Positions 1 through 7,659 of a DNA stretch of 64,000 nt are shown piece after piece. This DNA is from Bacillota bacterium. GTDB lineage: Bacteria > Bacillota > Clostridia > Lachnospirales > Lachnospiraceae. The position numbers were made by a program, and so were the translations under genes. Each line of letters starts with the position of its first letter. Position 1 is the stretch's first letter. Under the pieces are notes generated by a model, which worked only from the letters and a program-made list of their open reading frames with translations, made no database searches and had not been told where the DNA came from. The stretch is from NCBI GenBank assembly GCA_023421075.1, contig JAEZUM010000013.1, positions 62,001 through 126,000 on the forward strand, read 5' to 3'.

Positions 1-44
1 TTCATCTTAATCTCTTCGACAACATCATGTAATTTAACTGTCAT
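1..44 (-). CDS. N-terminus of a gene running off the window
   Basis: An ATG at 42-44 on the minus strand follows a clear AAGGAGG ribosome binding site (about 53-60). Only 14 codons are visible (MTVKLHDVVEEIKM), too few to name the product. The short pattern loosely resembles the start of HPr kinase/phosphorylase or UPF0158 proteins, but neither can be supported. It lies 50 bp downstream of the ribD-like gene in the same direction and could share its transcript. Confidence 0.6.
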   Translation of the reverse strand, partial: MTVKLHDVVEEIKM

Positions 45-94
45 TTGTTTATCCTCCTTAAGCTGATCTACTGCTTTATTCTGAAATTTAGATC

Positions 95-1186
95 TTATAT
101 TAAATATCCTTTTACAATTACATCGGGGCCGACTATTTCATGGGAGACTCTCTTTAGAACAAGGGCATCTCTCATGTGTTCGATTCCTTCCCCTCCGACC
201 GGAGTATAAGCGGATCTTCCTCCGATAATTTTTGGTGCAATCGCGGTATAAACCTTATGCACACAGCCACTCTCAAAAGCGGAGGCAAGTATGGAGCTTC
301 CCCCCTCAATGTATAGGGAATCGATTTTCATACCTCCAAGCAATCTCATAATTTCATGAAATTCGATTCGATTATTATTCTCCTTAAGCTTGGCAACCTG
401 AACCCCTCTCTGACATAACGCCGCCTCCCGTTCCTTGGAAATATTCTCCGAGGCAATGATTATCGTCTTTACCGACTCATCTACCTGCAAGATCTTTGCA
501 TCCGGTGGAAGGTCGCCAGATTTCGATACAATCACTCTGAGTGGGTTGGATAGCTTTACCCCGGGCAGCCTCGTCGTAAGCATCGGATCATCCATTCTTA
601 CGGTATTCTCACCAACCATAATCGCAGCTACCCGCTGCCTTAATAGGTGAACAAATCTCAGGCTGTCATCGGAGCTGATCCATTTCGAATCGCCTGTCTT
701 CGTAGCAAGCTTTCCATCTAGCGTCATTGCCCATTTTACGAAAACGAAGGGCTCTTTGTGCCTAATGTAATAGGAATAGATTTCATTCTGCTCTTCACAT
801 TCATCAAGGAGAATTCCTGCCTTATAGCTGACTCCAAGCTTCGACAACTCCTGTAAAAAATCAATTTTCTTATCCGGGTTTGGGTCCAGCATACCTATAT
901 ATATCTTCGTTATTCCCTTCTCCTTAATCAGGTTAAGGCTTTCCCTGATCTGTAGCTCGGACTGAAACGGTTCAATATTAAGATAGAGCTCCGCACCGGT
1001 CAGATCACCGGAAGCCTTTCGCAATACGATTGCTTCCGCACTGTCAGCTCCGTAAGCTTCATACCAGCCTTCTGCAAGTACCGTTCCATCCTTCACTAAC
1101 AAGGCACCGGATAACGGATCCGGGTTAACAAAACCACTCCCCTGATCGGCGAGTTCCATGACTCTCTTCATATAATCTATATCCAT
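95..1186 (-). CDS. ribD: RibD-like protein, reductase intact, deaminase half degenerate
   Basis: Two-domain protein of 363 residues, the usual RibD length. RibD normally deaminates and then reduces the pyrimidine intermediate of riboflavin synthesis. The C-terminal reductase half looks normal: PFVFVKWAMTLDGKLATKTG, SKWIS, VGENTVRMDDPMLTTR and YIEGGSS are present. In the N-terminal half the zinc site is gone. The HAE motif reads SAE (about residue 50), and the PCxxxGRTPPC segment reads EPFQSELQIRES, so all three expected ligands (His, Cys, Cys) are missing. The fold signature VNPDPLSGALLVKDG is kept. This resembles plant PyrR, which has a full-length but inactive deaminase domain. The ribosome binding site is AGGGGGG. 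No FMN riboswitch or other rib gene is nearby, so the role may be a stand-alone reductase. Confidence 0.85.
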   Translation of the reverse strand: MDIDYMKRVMELADQGSGFVNPDPLSGALLVKDGTVLAEGWYEAYGADSAEAIVLRKASGDLTGAELYLNIEPFQSELQIRESLNLIKEKGITKIYIGMLDPNPDKKIDFLQELSKLGVSYKAGILLDECEEQNEIYSYYIRHKEPFVFVKWAMTLDGKLATKTGDSKWISSDDSLRFVHLLRQRVAAIMVGENTVRMDDPMLTTRLPGVKLSNPLRVIVSKSGDLPPDAKILQVDESVKTIIIASENISKEREAALCQRGVQVAKLKENNNRIEFHEIMRLLGGMKIDSLYIEGGSSILASAFESGCVHKVYTAIAPKIIGGRSAYTPVGGEGIEHMRDALVLKRVSHEIVGPDVIVKGYLI

Positions 1187-1357
1187 AGGCTACCCCCCCT
1201 AACATCTCAGGATCTGGTTCTGTCTTATACTGTATTATATTAATTTCTGTTAACTGTGTCAAATTGAATGTTATTTTCTAACATCATTTCAGCAGACTCT
1301 AAAAAGCACATACAAAAGAGGCATTTCTGTTCTCTTCCACCTTCAAGTAAAGACCCT

Positions 1358-2251
1358 TTACAGAGTATCAATACCTAACAGCTGCTTCGCCAATACGCCG
1401 ATTACAAAGGAGATTGCGGCAACGGACAGAGAAATAATAGCCATCTCGCCAAATCTTCGTAAAAATGCTTCCTCCTTCGCAACGGACAGATAATAATTAA
1501 ATGCCAAAATAATAAGCAGCACGATACCAAGCATTACGGCAAATGCTGCTACATACATCCGTGAAGGAAATAATAAATATGGCAGAACCAGAAATGCTAC
1601 GGTAACAAGATAAGCAACGCCTGTGTATACACTTGATTTTATAGCATTTTTGTTACCTTGAGCCCGTTCCGCAAGATAATTTGAGGCTGCCATAGAAAGT
1701 GTCGCCGATACTCCGGTAATGATTCCCGTCATTGCAACCAATCTGGTATTGGCAAGAGCAAAGGTTACTCCTGCGATGGCTCCGGTCAGCTCCACCAAGG
1801 CATCATTCAACCCCAACACCATTGCACCTATGTAATGCAGACGCTCCTCATCCAACATCCCGTAGAGCTCTTTTTCATGCCTTCTTTCCTCATCCAACAT
1901 TAACGCAGCCTCAGGAAGCTCCTTCTTCAGCATATCATACGCAGAGGAAGAAAACCGTTCCTGCTTCTGCATGGTCTTTACCACAAAGGTAAATCCCAAT
2001 AGTATGGTTAAAAGCTTCATCCAGATCAGTAATCCAAAATTCGGTTTCAAGATTTCGTTGGTATAATTTCTCCAGATGGAAGCGTGTCTCTTTTCATCTC
2101 TGGCCATCTGCAGTAAGAATTCTTTATTTACCTGATTTTTCTCTCTCTTCGCAATATAGGAATAGATTTCTGCTCCGTACTCTTCATCGATCTGTGCTTT
2201 TCGCACCTGTTTCAGTACTGTTATACTTAATTTATTTGCTTCCAATACCAT
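1358..2251 (-). CDS. Ferritin-like/VIT1-CCC1 membrane protein
   Basis: 297 residues. The N-terminal ~140 residues are a rubrerythrin/ferritin-like helical domain with Glu and His metal-ligand candidates (DEEYGAEIYSY, ARDEKRHASIW, LDEERRHEKELY). The C-terminal half is a VIT1/CCC1 iron/manganese transporter domain, with the typical LGLNDALVELTGAIAGVTFAL segment and about five membrane helices. Family knowledge predicts Fe2+/Mn2+ export or sequestration, often linked to iron or peroxide stress. The start follows AGGAGGAT. It lies downstream of the 20-bp repeat array, which may form its leader. It could also be described as membrane-bound ferritin (MbfA-like). Confidence 0.85.
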   Translation of the reverse strand: MVLEANKLSITVLKQVRKAQIDEEYGAEIYSYIAKREKNQVNKEFLLQMARDEKRHASIWRNYTNEILKPNFGLLIWMKLLTILLGFTFVVKTMQKQERFSSSAYDMLKKELPEAALMLDEERRHEKELYGMLDEERLHYIGAMVLGLNDALVELTGAIAGVTFALANTRLVAMTGIITGVSATLSMAASNYLAERAQGNKNAIKSSVYTGVAYLVTVAFLVLPYLLFPSRMYVAAFAVMLGIVLLIILAFNYYLSVAKEEAFLRRFGEMAIISLSVAAISFVIGVLAKQLLGIDTL

Positions 2252-2314
2252 ATCCTCCTGTTCTTGATATGTTAGCTATCTTACCCAATCTTCTTCACTC
2301 CGATCGCATTCCTA

Positions 2315-2446
2315 CAAGCATGCTTGCTTCGCAAGTTCTTGCTTGCTGCGTAAGTGTTTTGCTTACTGCGTAAGTGTCTTGCTTACCGCGTAAGTATCTT
2401 TCTTACCGCGTAAGTGTCTTTCTTACCGCGTAAGTGTCTTTCTTAC
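2315..2446. repeat. Tandem 20-bp hairpin repeat array
   Basis: From about 2323 to 2446 a unit of the form TCTTTCTTACCGCGTAAGTG repeats at exactly 20-bp steps (first step 19). Each unit contains a 5-bp inverted repeat around a 3-nt centre: arms at 2323-2335, 2342-2354, 2362-2374, 2382-2394, 2402-2414 and 2422-2434, plus a half copy at 2442-2446. The first unit pairs CTTGC with GCAAG and later ones CTTAC with GTAAG, a compensatory change. A 12-bp palindrome CAAGCATGCTTG (2315-2326) starts the array. There are no unique spacers, so it is not CRISPR. It sits between the hydrogenase operon terminator and the ferritin/VIT gene. Confidence 0.85.
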
Positions 2447-2506
2447 GCTATGCTCACTACATATTATATACCTCGCTTCCATAATATTCAAGTTTATGGT
2501 ATAGAA

Positions 2507-2544
2507 CAGGCATAGGAAGACCGAATGCCGACTCCCTATGCCTG
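2507..2544 (-). terminator. Hairpin after the hydrogenase operon
   Basis: CAGGCATAGG (2507-2516) pairs perfectly with CCTATGCCTG (2535-2544) across an 18-nt loop, 15 bp past the last gene of the operon. The U-tract on the minus strand is short (TTCTAT), so termination may be weak. The rest of the 2252-2559 gap holds the repeat array and no recognisable promoter. Confidence 0.5.
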
Positions 2545-2559
2545 TAGTTTATTTATGAC

Positions 2560-2814
2560 CTATTTTATCATGACCCGTCTCATGATTTTTTCTTCAAAGA
2601 ATTCCTTTACCTGACTCGGCTCTATTCGAAACTCCTCGTCATCCACCTTAATGGACACTCCCTTTGCCTGGCACTGCTTCATGCAAAATATTGCTTCAAA
2701 ATTAAGCTGTTCATGCAAGGAATGCTGCTCGATCAGTTGTTGAATATCCTGGACCACATTATAAGAACCGTTCAGATGGCAGGAAGTACCGACACATACT
2801 CTTACTTCAACCAT
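2560..2814 (-). CDS. Small thioredoxin-fold [2Fe-2S] ferredoxin of the hydrogenase operon
   Basis: 84 residues from the ATG at 2812-2814, chosen because AAAGGAG lies 10 nt upstream; the longer frame has no such site. The motif C-x4-C (CVGTSC) followed by C-x3-C (CMKQC) is the thioredoxin-like 2Fe-2S binding pattern of the NuoE C-terminal domain and of HndB. The start lies 2 bp after the hydA stop, so it is probably co-translated. It is likely an extra electron-transfer subunit or small partner of the NAD-linked hydrogenase. Its exact partner cannot be read from sequence. Confidence 0.8.
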   Translation of the reverse strand: MVEVRVCVGTSCHLNGSYNVVQDIQQLIEQHSLHEQLNFEAIFCMKQCQAKGVSIKVDDEEFRIEPSQVKEFFEEKIMRRVMIK

Positions 2815-2815
2815 A

Positions 2816-4513
2816 TTACTTATGCTCCTTTCCATGGGTGTAATCAACATGTAACAGTTCATGAACTCTGCCCTGCAAAATACCGCGATACAGTGTCATC
2901 ATCAAAGGATTCTCTTCCGCAAATTTTACGTTACAGAGCTTATCAGCCGCATACAGACCTTTTCCTCTGTTCTCCCTGGTCTTGGTCTCTGCAAAGGGCT
3001 GACCGGCACCGCATACACAGCCACCGGGACATGCCATGATTTCTACAAAATCATAATGCTCTCCTGATTTTATCCGCTCGATCAGATCACTGGCATTTTT
3101 GAGTCCACTGACAATGGCAATTCTGACCTCTTTGTCACCATACATTACGGTGGTCTCCTTCACACCCTTCATTCCTCTGACGCCCTGATAAGCGATGGAC
3201 ATCAACGCTCCTTTGGATTTATCGGTTGAAAGTCTGCGAAGCACTGCTTCGGTAACACCACCGGTAACACCAAAGATAACTCCTGCTCCGGTCATTGTTC
3301 CGAAGGGCATATCCACAGCCTCCGGCTCCAGCTCCGTGAATACAATACCGGCTTCTTTGACCATCTGAATCAGTTCCTGTGTTGTTATGACATAATCCAC
3401 GATGGGACTTCCATCAACCGTAAATTCTTCTCTGGTTGCCTCCTGTTTCTTTGCTGTACAAGGCATTACCGCAACATGCACATGACGGCGGCTTGAACTG
3501 CCGGACTGGTCTTTGATAATGGAGGCCAGCATCTGCATCGGAGATCGGCAGGTTGATACACTCGGGAGTAACTCGGGATAATTCTTCTCACAGTACTGAA
3601 CCCAGGCAGGGCAACAGGACGTAAACAAGGGTAACTCTTCCTTTTTTTGCAGTCGGTTCAGAAATTCCGAGGTCTCCTCCAGAACCGTCAGATCGGCACC
3701 GGTGCTGGTGTCGTAGATTTCATCAAAGCCCATACGACGAAGAGCTGCTACGATTTTACCCATTGCATTTTCATCGGAATTCACACCCATCTTTTCGCCG
3801 AGACCGACACGAACAGCCGGAGCAATCTGAACCGTCACCTTGGTACTCTCATCATCCAGGGCTTTCCATACCTTCTGGGTATCATTCTTTACCACAATGG
3901 CACCGGTAGGGCAAACCGCTGCACATTGACCACAGCCCACGCAGGGTGATTTAGAAATCGGAATGTCAAAGGCGGTACTGATGGTCATCTTAGAGCCACG
4001 GTGCGCAAAATCGATGGCACCGACATTCTGTATCTCATTGCACATCCTAACGCAGTCTCCGCATAGAATGCACTTATTCGCATCTCTGGTAATGCAGACC
4101 GAAGAATCATCGATCATCGGATGTTCTGCAGTGTTTGGAAAACGTACTCCGGTAATATTAAATCGCATTGCCAGATCCTGAAGCTTACACTTTCCGTTAT
4201 TACCACAGGTCGTACAATCTCTGCAATGATTCGCCAGTAGCAGTTCCAGGATATTTTTACGGTATCTGCGAAGTCTCTCAGTATTCGTTTTGATGTTCAT
4301 TCCGGACTTCGGTATTGTGGAGCAGGCCGCATCAATTCCACCCCATTCATTTTCGATCATACACATACGGCAGGCACCATAAATGGAAAGCTCTGAATGA
4401 TAGCAGAAGGTCGGCATCTTAATACCAACTTTGCGGATCAGCTCCAAAAGGTTCTTCTCATCGCCTATTTCCACCGGGATACCATCAATTGTCATAATTT
4501 TATTCTTATCCAT
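2816..4513 (-). CDS. hydA: [FeFe]-hydrogenase catalytic subunit (HydA/HndD type)
   Basis: 565 residues from the ATG at 4511-4513 (GGAGG 8 nt upstream; the longer upstream reading lacks a site). Domain order: N-terminal 2Fe-2S ferredoxin domain (CYHSELSIYGACRMC), the His-Cys 4Fe-4S motif HCRDCTTCGNNGKC, two 4Fe-4S motifs (CILCGDCVRMC, CVGCGQCAAVC), then the H-cluster domain with L1 TSCCPAW (~297), L2 MPCTAKKQE (~347) and L3 EIMACPGGCVCGAGQP (~490). All four H-cluster cysteines are present. L3 has CVCGAGQP where CVNGGGQP is usual. With the adjacent NuoF- and NuoE-like subunits it fits the NAD/ferredoxin-coupled, probably electron-bifurcating, trimeric or tetrameric enzyme. Confidence 0.93.
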   Translation of the reverse strand: MDKNKIMTIDGIPVEIGDEKNLLELIRKVGIKMPTFCYHSELSIYGACRMCMIENEWGGIDAACSTIPKSGMNIKTNTERLRRYRKNILELLLANHCRDCTTCGNNGKCKLQDLAMRFNITGVRFPNTAEHPMIDDSSVCITRDANKCILCGDCVRMCNEIQNVGAIDFAHRGSKMTISTAFDIPISKSPCVGCGQCAAVCPTGAIVVKNDTQKVWKALDDESTKVTVQIAPAVRVGLGEKMGVNSDENAMGKIVAALRRMGFDEIYDTSTGADLTVLEETSEFLNRLQKKEELPLFTSCCPAWVQYCEKNYPELLPSVSTCRSPMQMLASIIKDQSGSSSRRHVHVAVMPCTAKKQEATREEFTVDGSPIVDYVITTQELIQMVKEAGIVFTELEPEAVDMPFGTMTGAGVIFGVTGGVTEAVLRRLSTDKSKGALMSIAYQGVRGMKGVKETTVMYGDKEVRIAIVSGLKNASDLIERIKSGEHYDFVEIMACPGGCVCGAGQPFAETKTRENRGKGLYAADKLCNVKFAEENPLMMTLYRGILQGRVHELLHVDYTHGKEHK

Positions 4514-4618
4514 TTCAAATCCTCCTATTATCACGAAAGAATGTGAAGCCCAGCCATCGGGCCGCTCACACAATTCTTCTCAGTGAGTTTGTCTCTGTTA
4601 CACACTTCATTCCCATTC

Positions 4619-6487
4619 CTATGCGATGGCATGGAAAGGACAGGAGGTGATGCAGGCACCGCATTTGATACATGTTGTGCTATCAATACAGAAGGGCTCC
4701 TTTACTTTACCGCTGATTGCATTCACCGGACAGGATTTCTGGCATTTTGAGCAACCTTTACACAGAGTCGGATCAATTGAGATCGACTTCAATTTTGTAC
4801 AGTTACCGGTAGGACAACGCTTTTCAAAAATATGAGCCTCATATTCCCCCCTGAAATGCTTGATGGTACTCACGATCGGGAAGGGTGCTGACTTACCAAG
4901 TCCACAGAGTGCTGTAGAGGATATGGTATCCGCCAGCTCCAGCAGCAGCTCAATATCTCCGTCTTCTCCCTCTCCTGCTACAATTCGTTCCAGAATCGCA
5001 AGCATTCGCTTCGTACCTTCACGGCAGGGTACACATTTTCCGCAGGATTCATTTTGAGTGAAGTTCATAAAGAACCGGGCTACTTCCACCATACAGGTAC
5101 TGTCATCCATTACAACCAATCCGCCGGATCCGATCATTGCCCCTGCCTTCTTAAGGGAATCGAAGTCCAAAGGGAGATCCAGATGCTCACTTGTAAGGCA
5201 TCCGCCGGAGGGTCCACCGATCTGTACTGCCTTAAACTCTCCTCCATCCTTCATACCGCCGCCGACATCAAAGATTACCTCTCTGAGGGTAGTTCCCATG
5301 GGTACTTCGATCAGTCCTGTATTCTCAATATTACCGGTCAGAGCAAAGGCTTTGGTGCCGGGGCTGTTCTCCGGACCGAGGCTTTTATACCAGGCTGCTC
5401 CGTTATTCAGTATCAGTGGTACATTGGCGTAGGTTTCTACATTATTGAGTACCGTTGGCTTATCGAACAAGCCCTGTTCCACCGTTCTCGGAGGCTTAAC
5501 TCTCGGCATGCCTCGTTTGCCTTCGATGGAAGCGGTTAAGGCACTGCCCTCACCACATACGAAAGCACCTGCACCACGATTGATATGTATCTTGAAATGA
5601 AATCCGGTTCCAAGAATGTTCTCACCCAGAAGTCCATATTCCGTTGCTTGTTCAATCGCCAGCTTTAGTCTGCTTACCGCCATCGGATATTCAGCTCGTA
5701 CATAGATATAGCCCTCATCCGCACCGCAGGCCAGACCTGCGATCATCATACCCTCTAACATTCTGTGGAGATCTCCCTCCATAATGCTTCGATCCATAAA
5801 GGCACCCGGATCTCCCTCGTCTCCGTTACATACCACATATTTCTTCTCTTGCTTCTGTCTCTTAACCTGAGACCATTTACGACCGGCAGGAAAACCGCCG
5901 CCCCCTCTGCCCCTTAAATTCGATTCTGAGATTTCATTAATAATATCGTCTGCGGACATCTCAAACAGTGCCTTTTCGAAGGCAATATATCCGCCGATTC
6001 CAAAATATTCCCGAATGGAGGTAGCATCGATCTGTCCACAATGCTCTAAAACGGTACGAGTCTGTCTGCTGTAAAACGGAATGTCCTCCTGCTTTTCATA
6101 GATGACTCCGTCTTTCTGATAAGAAAGTCGTTCGATATATTCTCCCCCTATGATTGTTTTCGCAACGATCTCCTCACAGTCCTCCACCTTCACTTTGGTA
6201 TAAAGCCATCCCTGGGGCTCAATGCGTACCAAGGGTCCCATCTCACAAAAACCATGGCAGCCGCTCTTTTTCATTCCTACGGTATCGTCATGAGGCTCCT
6301 CGGCAAGCTCTACCGAACAGGGAACCTTTTGCTCCTGTAGAAGCTCCGCTAATCGGTCAAAGATAATCAAGGCTCCGCTGGACACACAGCCGGTTCCGGC
6401 ACAGATCAGAAGCTTCTTTGTCTGCCGCTCCAGTGATTGTGCAAATATCCTGCGTACCTGTACCAATTCTTCTCTTGTCTTTAGCAT
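4619..6487 (-). CDS. hydB: NuoF-like subunit of NAD-linked hydrogenase (HydB/HndC)
   Basis: 622 residues. Layout: N-terminal thioredoxin-like 2Fe-2S domain (CAGTGC ... CHGFC, residues ~28-75); FMN/NADH-binding NuoF core (GRGGGGFPAGRKW, GEGSALTASIEGKRGMPR); the 4Fe-4S motif ESCGKCVPCREG; and a C-terminal pair of 4Fe-4S motifs (CKGCSKCQKSC, CIKCGACITSC). This is the long HydB/HndC form that carries NADH oxidation and FMN, as opposed to short complex I NuoF. The ATG overlaps the end of hydC and has AAGGAGG upstream. A 105-bp gap without an obvious terminator separates it from hydA. Confidence 0.92.
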   Translation of the reverse strand: MLKTREELVQVRRIFAQSLERQTKKLLICAGTGCVSSGALIIFDRLAELLQEQKVPCSVELAEEPHDDTVGMKKSGCHGFCEMGPLVRIEPQGWLYTKVKVEDCEEIVAKTIIGGEYIERLSYQKDGVIYEKQEDIPFYSRQTRTVLEHCGQIDATSIREYFGIGGYIAFEKALFEMSADDIINEISESNLRGRGGGGFPAGRKWSQVKRQKQEKKYVVCNGDEGDPGAFMDRSIMEGDLHRMLEGMMIAGLACGADEGYIYVRAEYPMAVSRLKLAIEQATEYGLLGENILGTGFHFKIHINRGAGAFVCGEGSALTASIEGKRGMPRVKPPRTVEQGLFDKPTVLNNVETYANVPLILNNGAAWYKSLGPENSPGTKAFALTGNIENTGLIEVPMGTTLREVIFDVGGGMKDGGEFKAVQIGGPSGGCLTSEHLDLPLDFDSLKKAGAMIGSGGLVVMDDSTCMVEVARFFMNFTQNESCGKCVPCREGTKRMLAILERIVAGEGEDGDIELLLELADTISSTALCGLGKSAPFPIVSTIKHFRGEYEAHIFEKRCPTGNCTKLKSISIDPTLCKGCSKCQKSCPVNAISGKVKEPFCIDSTTCIKCGACITSCPFHAIA

Positions 6488-6963
6488 AATAATTCCTCCT
6501 TCAGTTCCCTTAAAAGTTCAGAGGTTTTTTCCGGTGTCATTGCAGGATATACCTTTTCATTAACCGTGATAACCGGAGCCAGTCCACAGGCTCCGAGGCA
6601 GGATACGGTCTCTACGGTGAAGCCCAGATCATCGGTAGTAGCCTTCAGATCGGACAACCCCAGCTCTTCTCTGAGCCTTTGCAGTATCGGGATGGACTTT
6701 CTTACATGGCAGGCAGTACCATCACACACTTTTATCACATACTTTCCCTTCGGCTCCAGAGAAAAATTCTCATAAAAGGTAGCTGTGCTATAGATTCTAG
6801 CTTCACTAACCCCAAGCTTTTTTGATAAATGCGGAAATATCTCTCTCGGCAGATATCGGTAATATTCCTGGATCTCTTGTAAGATTGCAATGATCGCACT
6901 TTGTCTGCTTCCATGCTCTTCGATGATTTTATCAATCATCAAATAATCAAATACTTCGTTCAT
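6481..6963 (-). CDS. hydC: NuoE-like 2Fe-2S subunit (HydC/HndA)
   Basis: 160 residues from the ATG at 6961-6963 (GGAGG upstream); the in-frame extension upstream is probably not translated. An N-terminal helical domain (LPREIFPHLSKKLGVSEARIYSTATFY) precedes a thioredoxin fold with C-x4-C (CDGTAC) and C-x3-C (CLGAC), the complete NuoE 2Fe-2S set. It overlaps the hydB start by 7 bp, which fits fixed stoichiometry. Its role is the small electron-transfer subunit next to the flavin subunit. Confidence 0.92.
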   Translation of the reverse strand: MNEVFDYLMIDKIIEEHGSRQSAIIAILQEIQEYYRYLPREIFPHLSKKLGVSEARIYSTATFYENFSLEPKGKYVIKVCDGTACHVRKSIPILQRLREELGLSDLKATTDDLGFTVETVSCLGACGLAPVITVNEKVYPAMTPEKTSELLRELKEELLC

Positions 6964-7004
6964 ATCGTTCCTCCATTCTTCCACTTGTGTCTATATAATC
7001 TTAT

Positions 7005-7655
7005 TTATTTTATCTTTTCTACCAGATGATTGGACAGGATCGCCAGAGAGCTTGCCAGATTCTCATCCTTTACAATAACATGCCCAGGGACCTGTAGATG
7101 AACCGGTCCAAAATTCCAGATGGCCAGAACTCCGCAATCTACCAGCATATCACAGGCCTTTTGAGCATCCTTAGAGTCCACTGCGATAATTCCGATCTTA
7201 ATTCTCATTCTGGAACAGAAATTTTGCATTTTACTAAGAGGCAGAACTCGTTTATCAGAATCATACTTTGTCACAAAATTCTCCTTGGTCGCATGGTTCT
7301 CCTCTATTGCAAAGGCCGCCACAATATCCACCCCATAAGCCACGAAACCTTCATACGCTAGCAATGCTCTAGCCAGACTCCCGGCACCGATCAAAACCGC
7401 AGATTCTACATTATCATAACCAAGGCAATGCTCCAGATCCCGGATTAATTCATCGATCCGGTACCCGATCTTCGGACGACCATTCCCACTAACTCTGGCT
7501 AAGTCCTTCCTGACCTGGACATCATTCAGATGCAGATCATGTGCTATGGCTGTGGCTGATATATGAACCGATTGATCCTTCGATAATGCTTTCAGGTAAT
7601 TTACATAGAGTGGTAAGCGCTTCACCATCTGGGTAGTCAAGGTATTTGAAGCCAT
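7005..7655 (-). CDS. rex: Redox-sensing repressor Rex (copy 1)
   Basis: 216 residues from the ATG at 7653-7655. The N-terminal winged helix (LHLNDVQVRKDLARV) is followed by a Rossmann NAD(H)-binding domain (VLIGAGSLARALL) and the C-terminal Rex signature AIWNFGPVHLQVP. Rex is released from DNA by NADH and derepresses fermentation and hydrogenase genes. Here it sits inside the operon it probably controls, between nfnB and hydC, with its start 4 bp after the nfnB stop. A second rex lies at 12642-13295; the recognition-helix regions of the two differ (SGNGRPKIGY versus YITKGKPKTGF). Confidence 0.9.
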   Translation of the reverse strand: MASNTLTTQMVKRLPLYVNYLKALSKDQSVHISATAIAHDLHLNDVQVRKDLARVSGNGRPKIGYRIDELIRDLEHCLGYDNVESAVLIGAGSLARALLAYEGFVAYGVDIVAAFAIEENHATKENFVTKYDSDKRVLPLSKMQNFCSRMRIKIGIIAVDSKDAQKACDMLVDCGVLAIWNFGPVHLQVPGHVIVKDENLASSLAILSNHLVEKIK

Positions 7656-7659
7656 TTTC

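Noticed and set aside
1261..1290. Small ATGTTA/TAACAT hairpin between ferritin/VIT and ribD-like genes
   Set aside because: Only six pairs and a weak U-tract; too little to call a terminator.
2315..2446. CRISPR-like array
   Set aside because: The 20-bp units are contiguous with no unique spacers and there are no cas genes.
5054..5539. Plus-strand ORF of 161 codons opposite hydB
   Set aside because: Shadow of the NuoF-like gene; no start signals.
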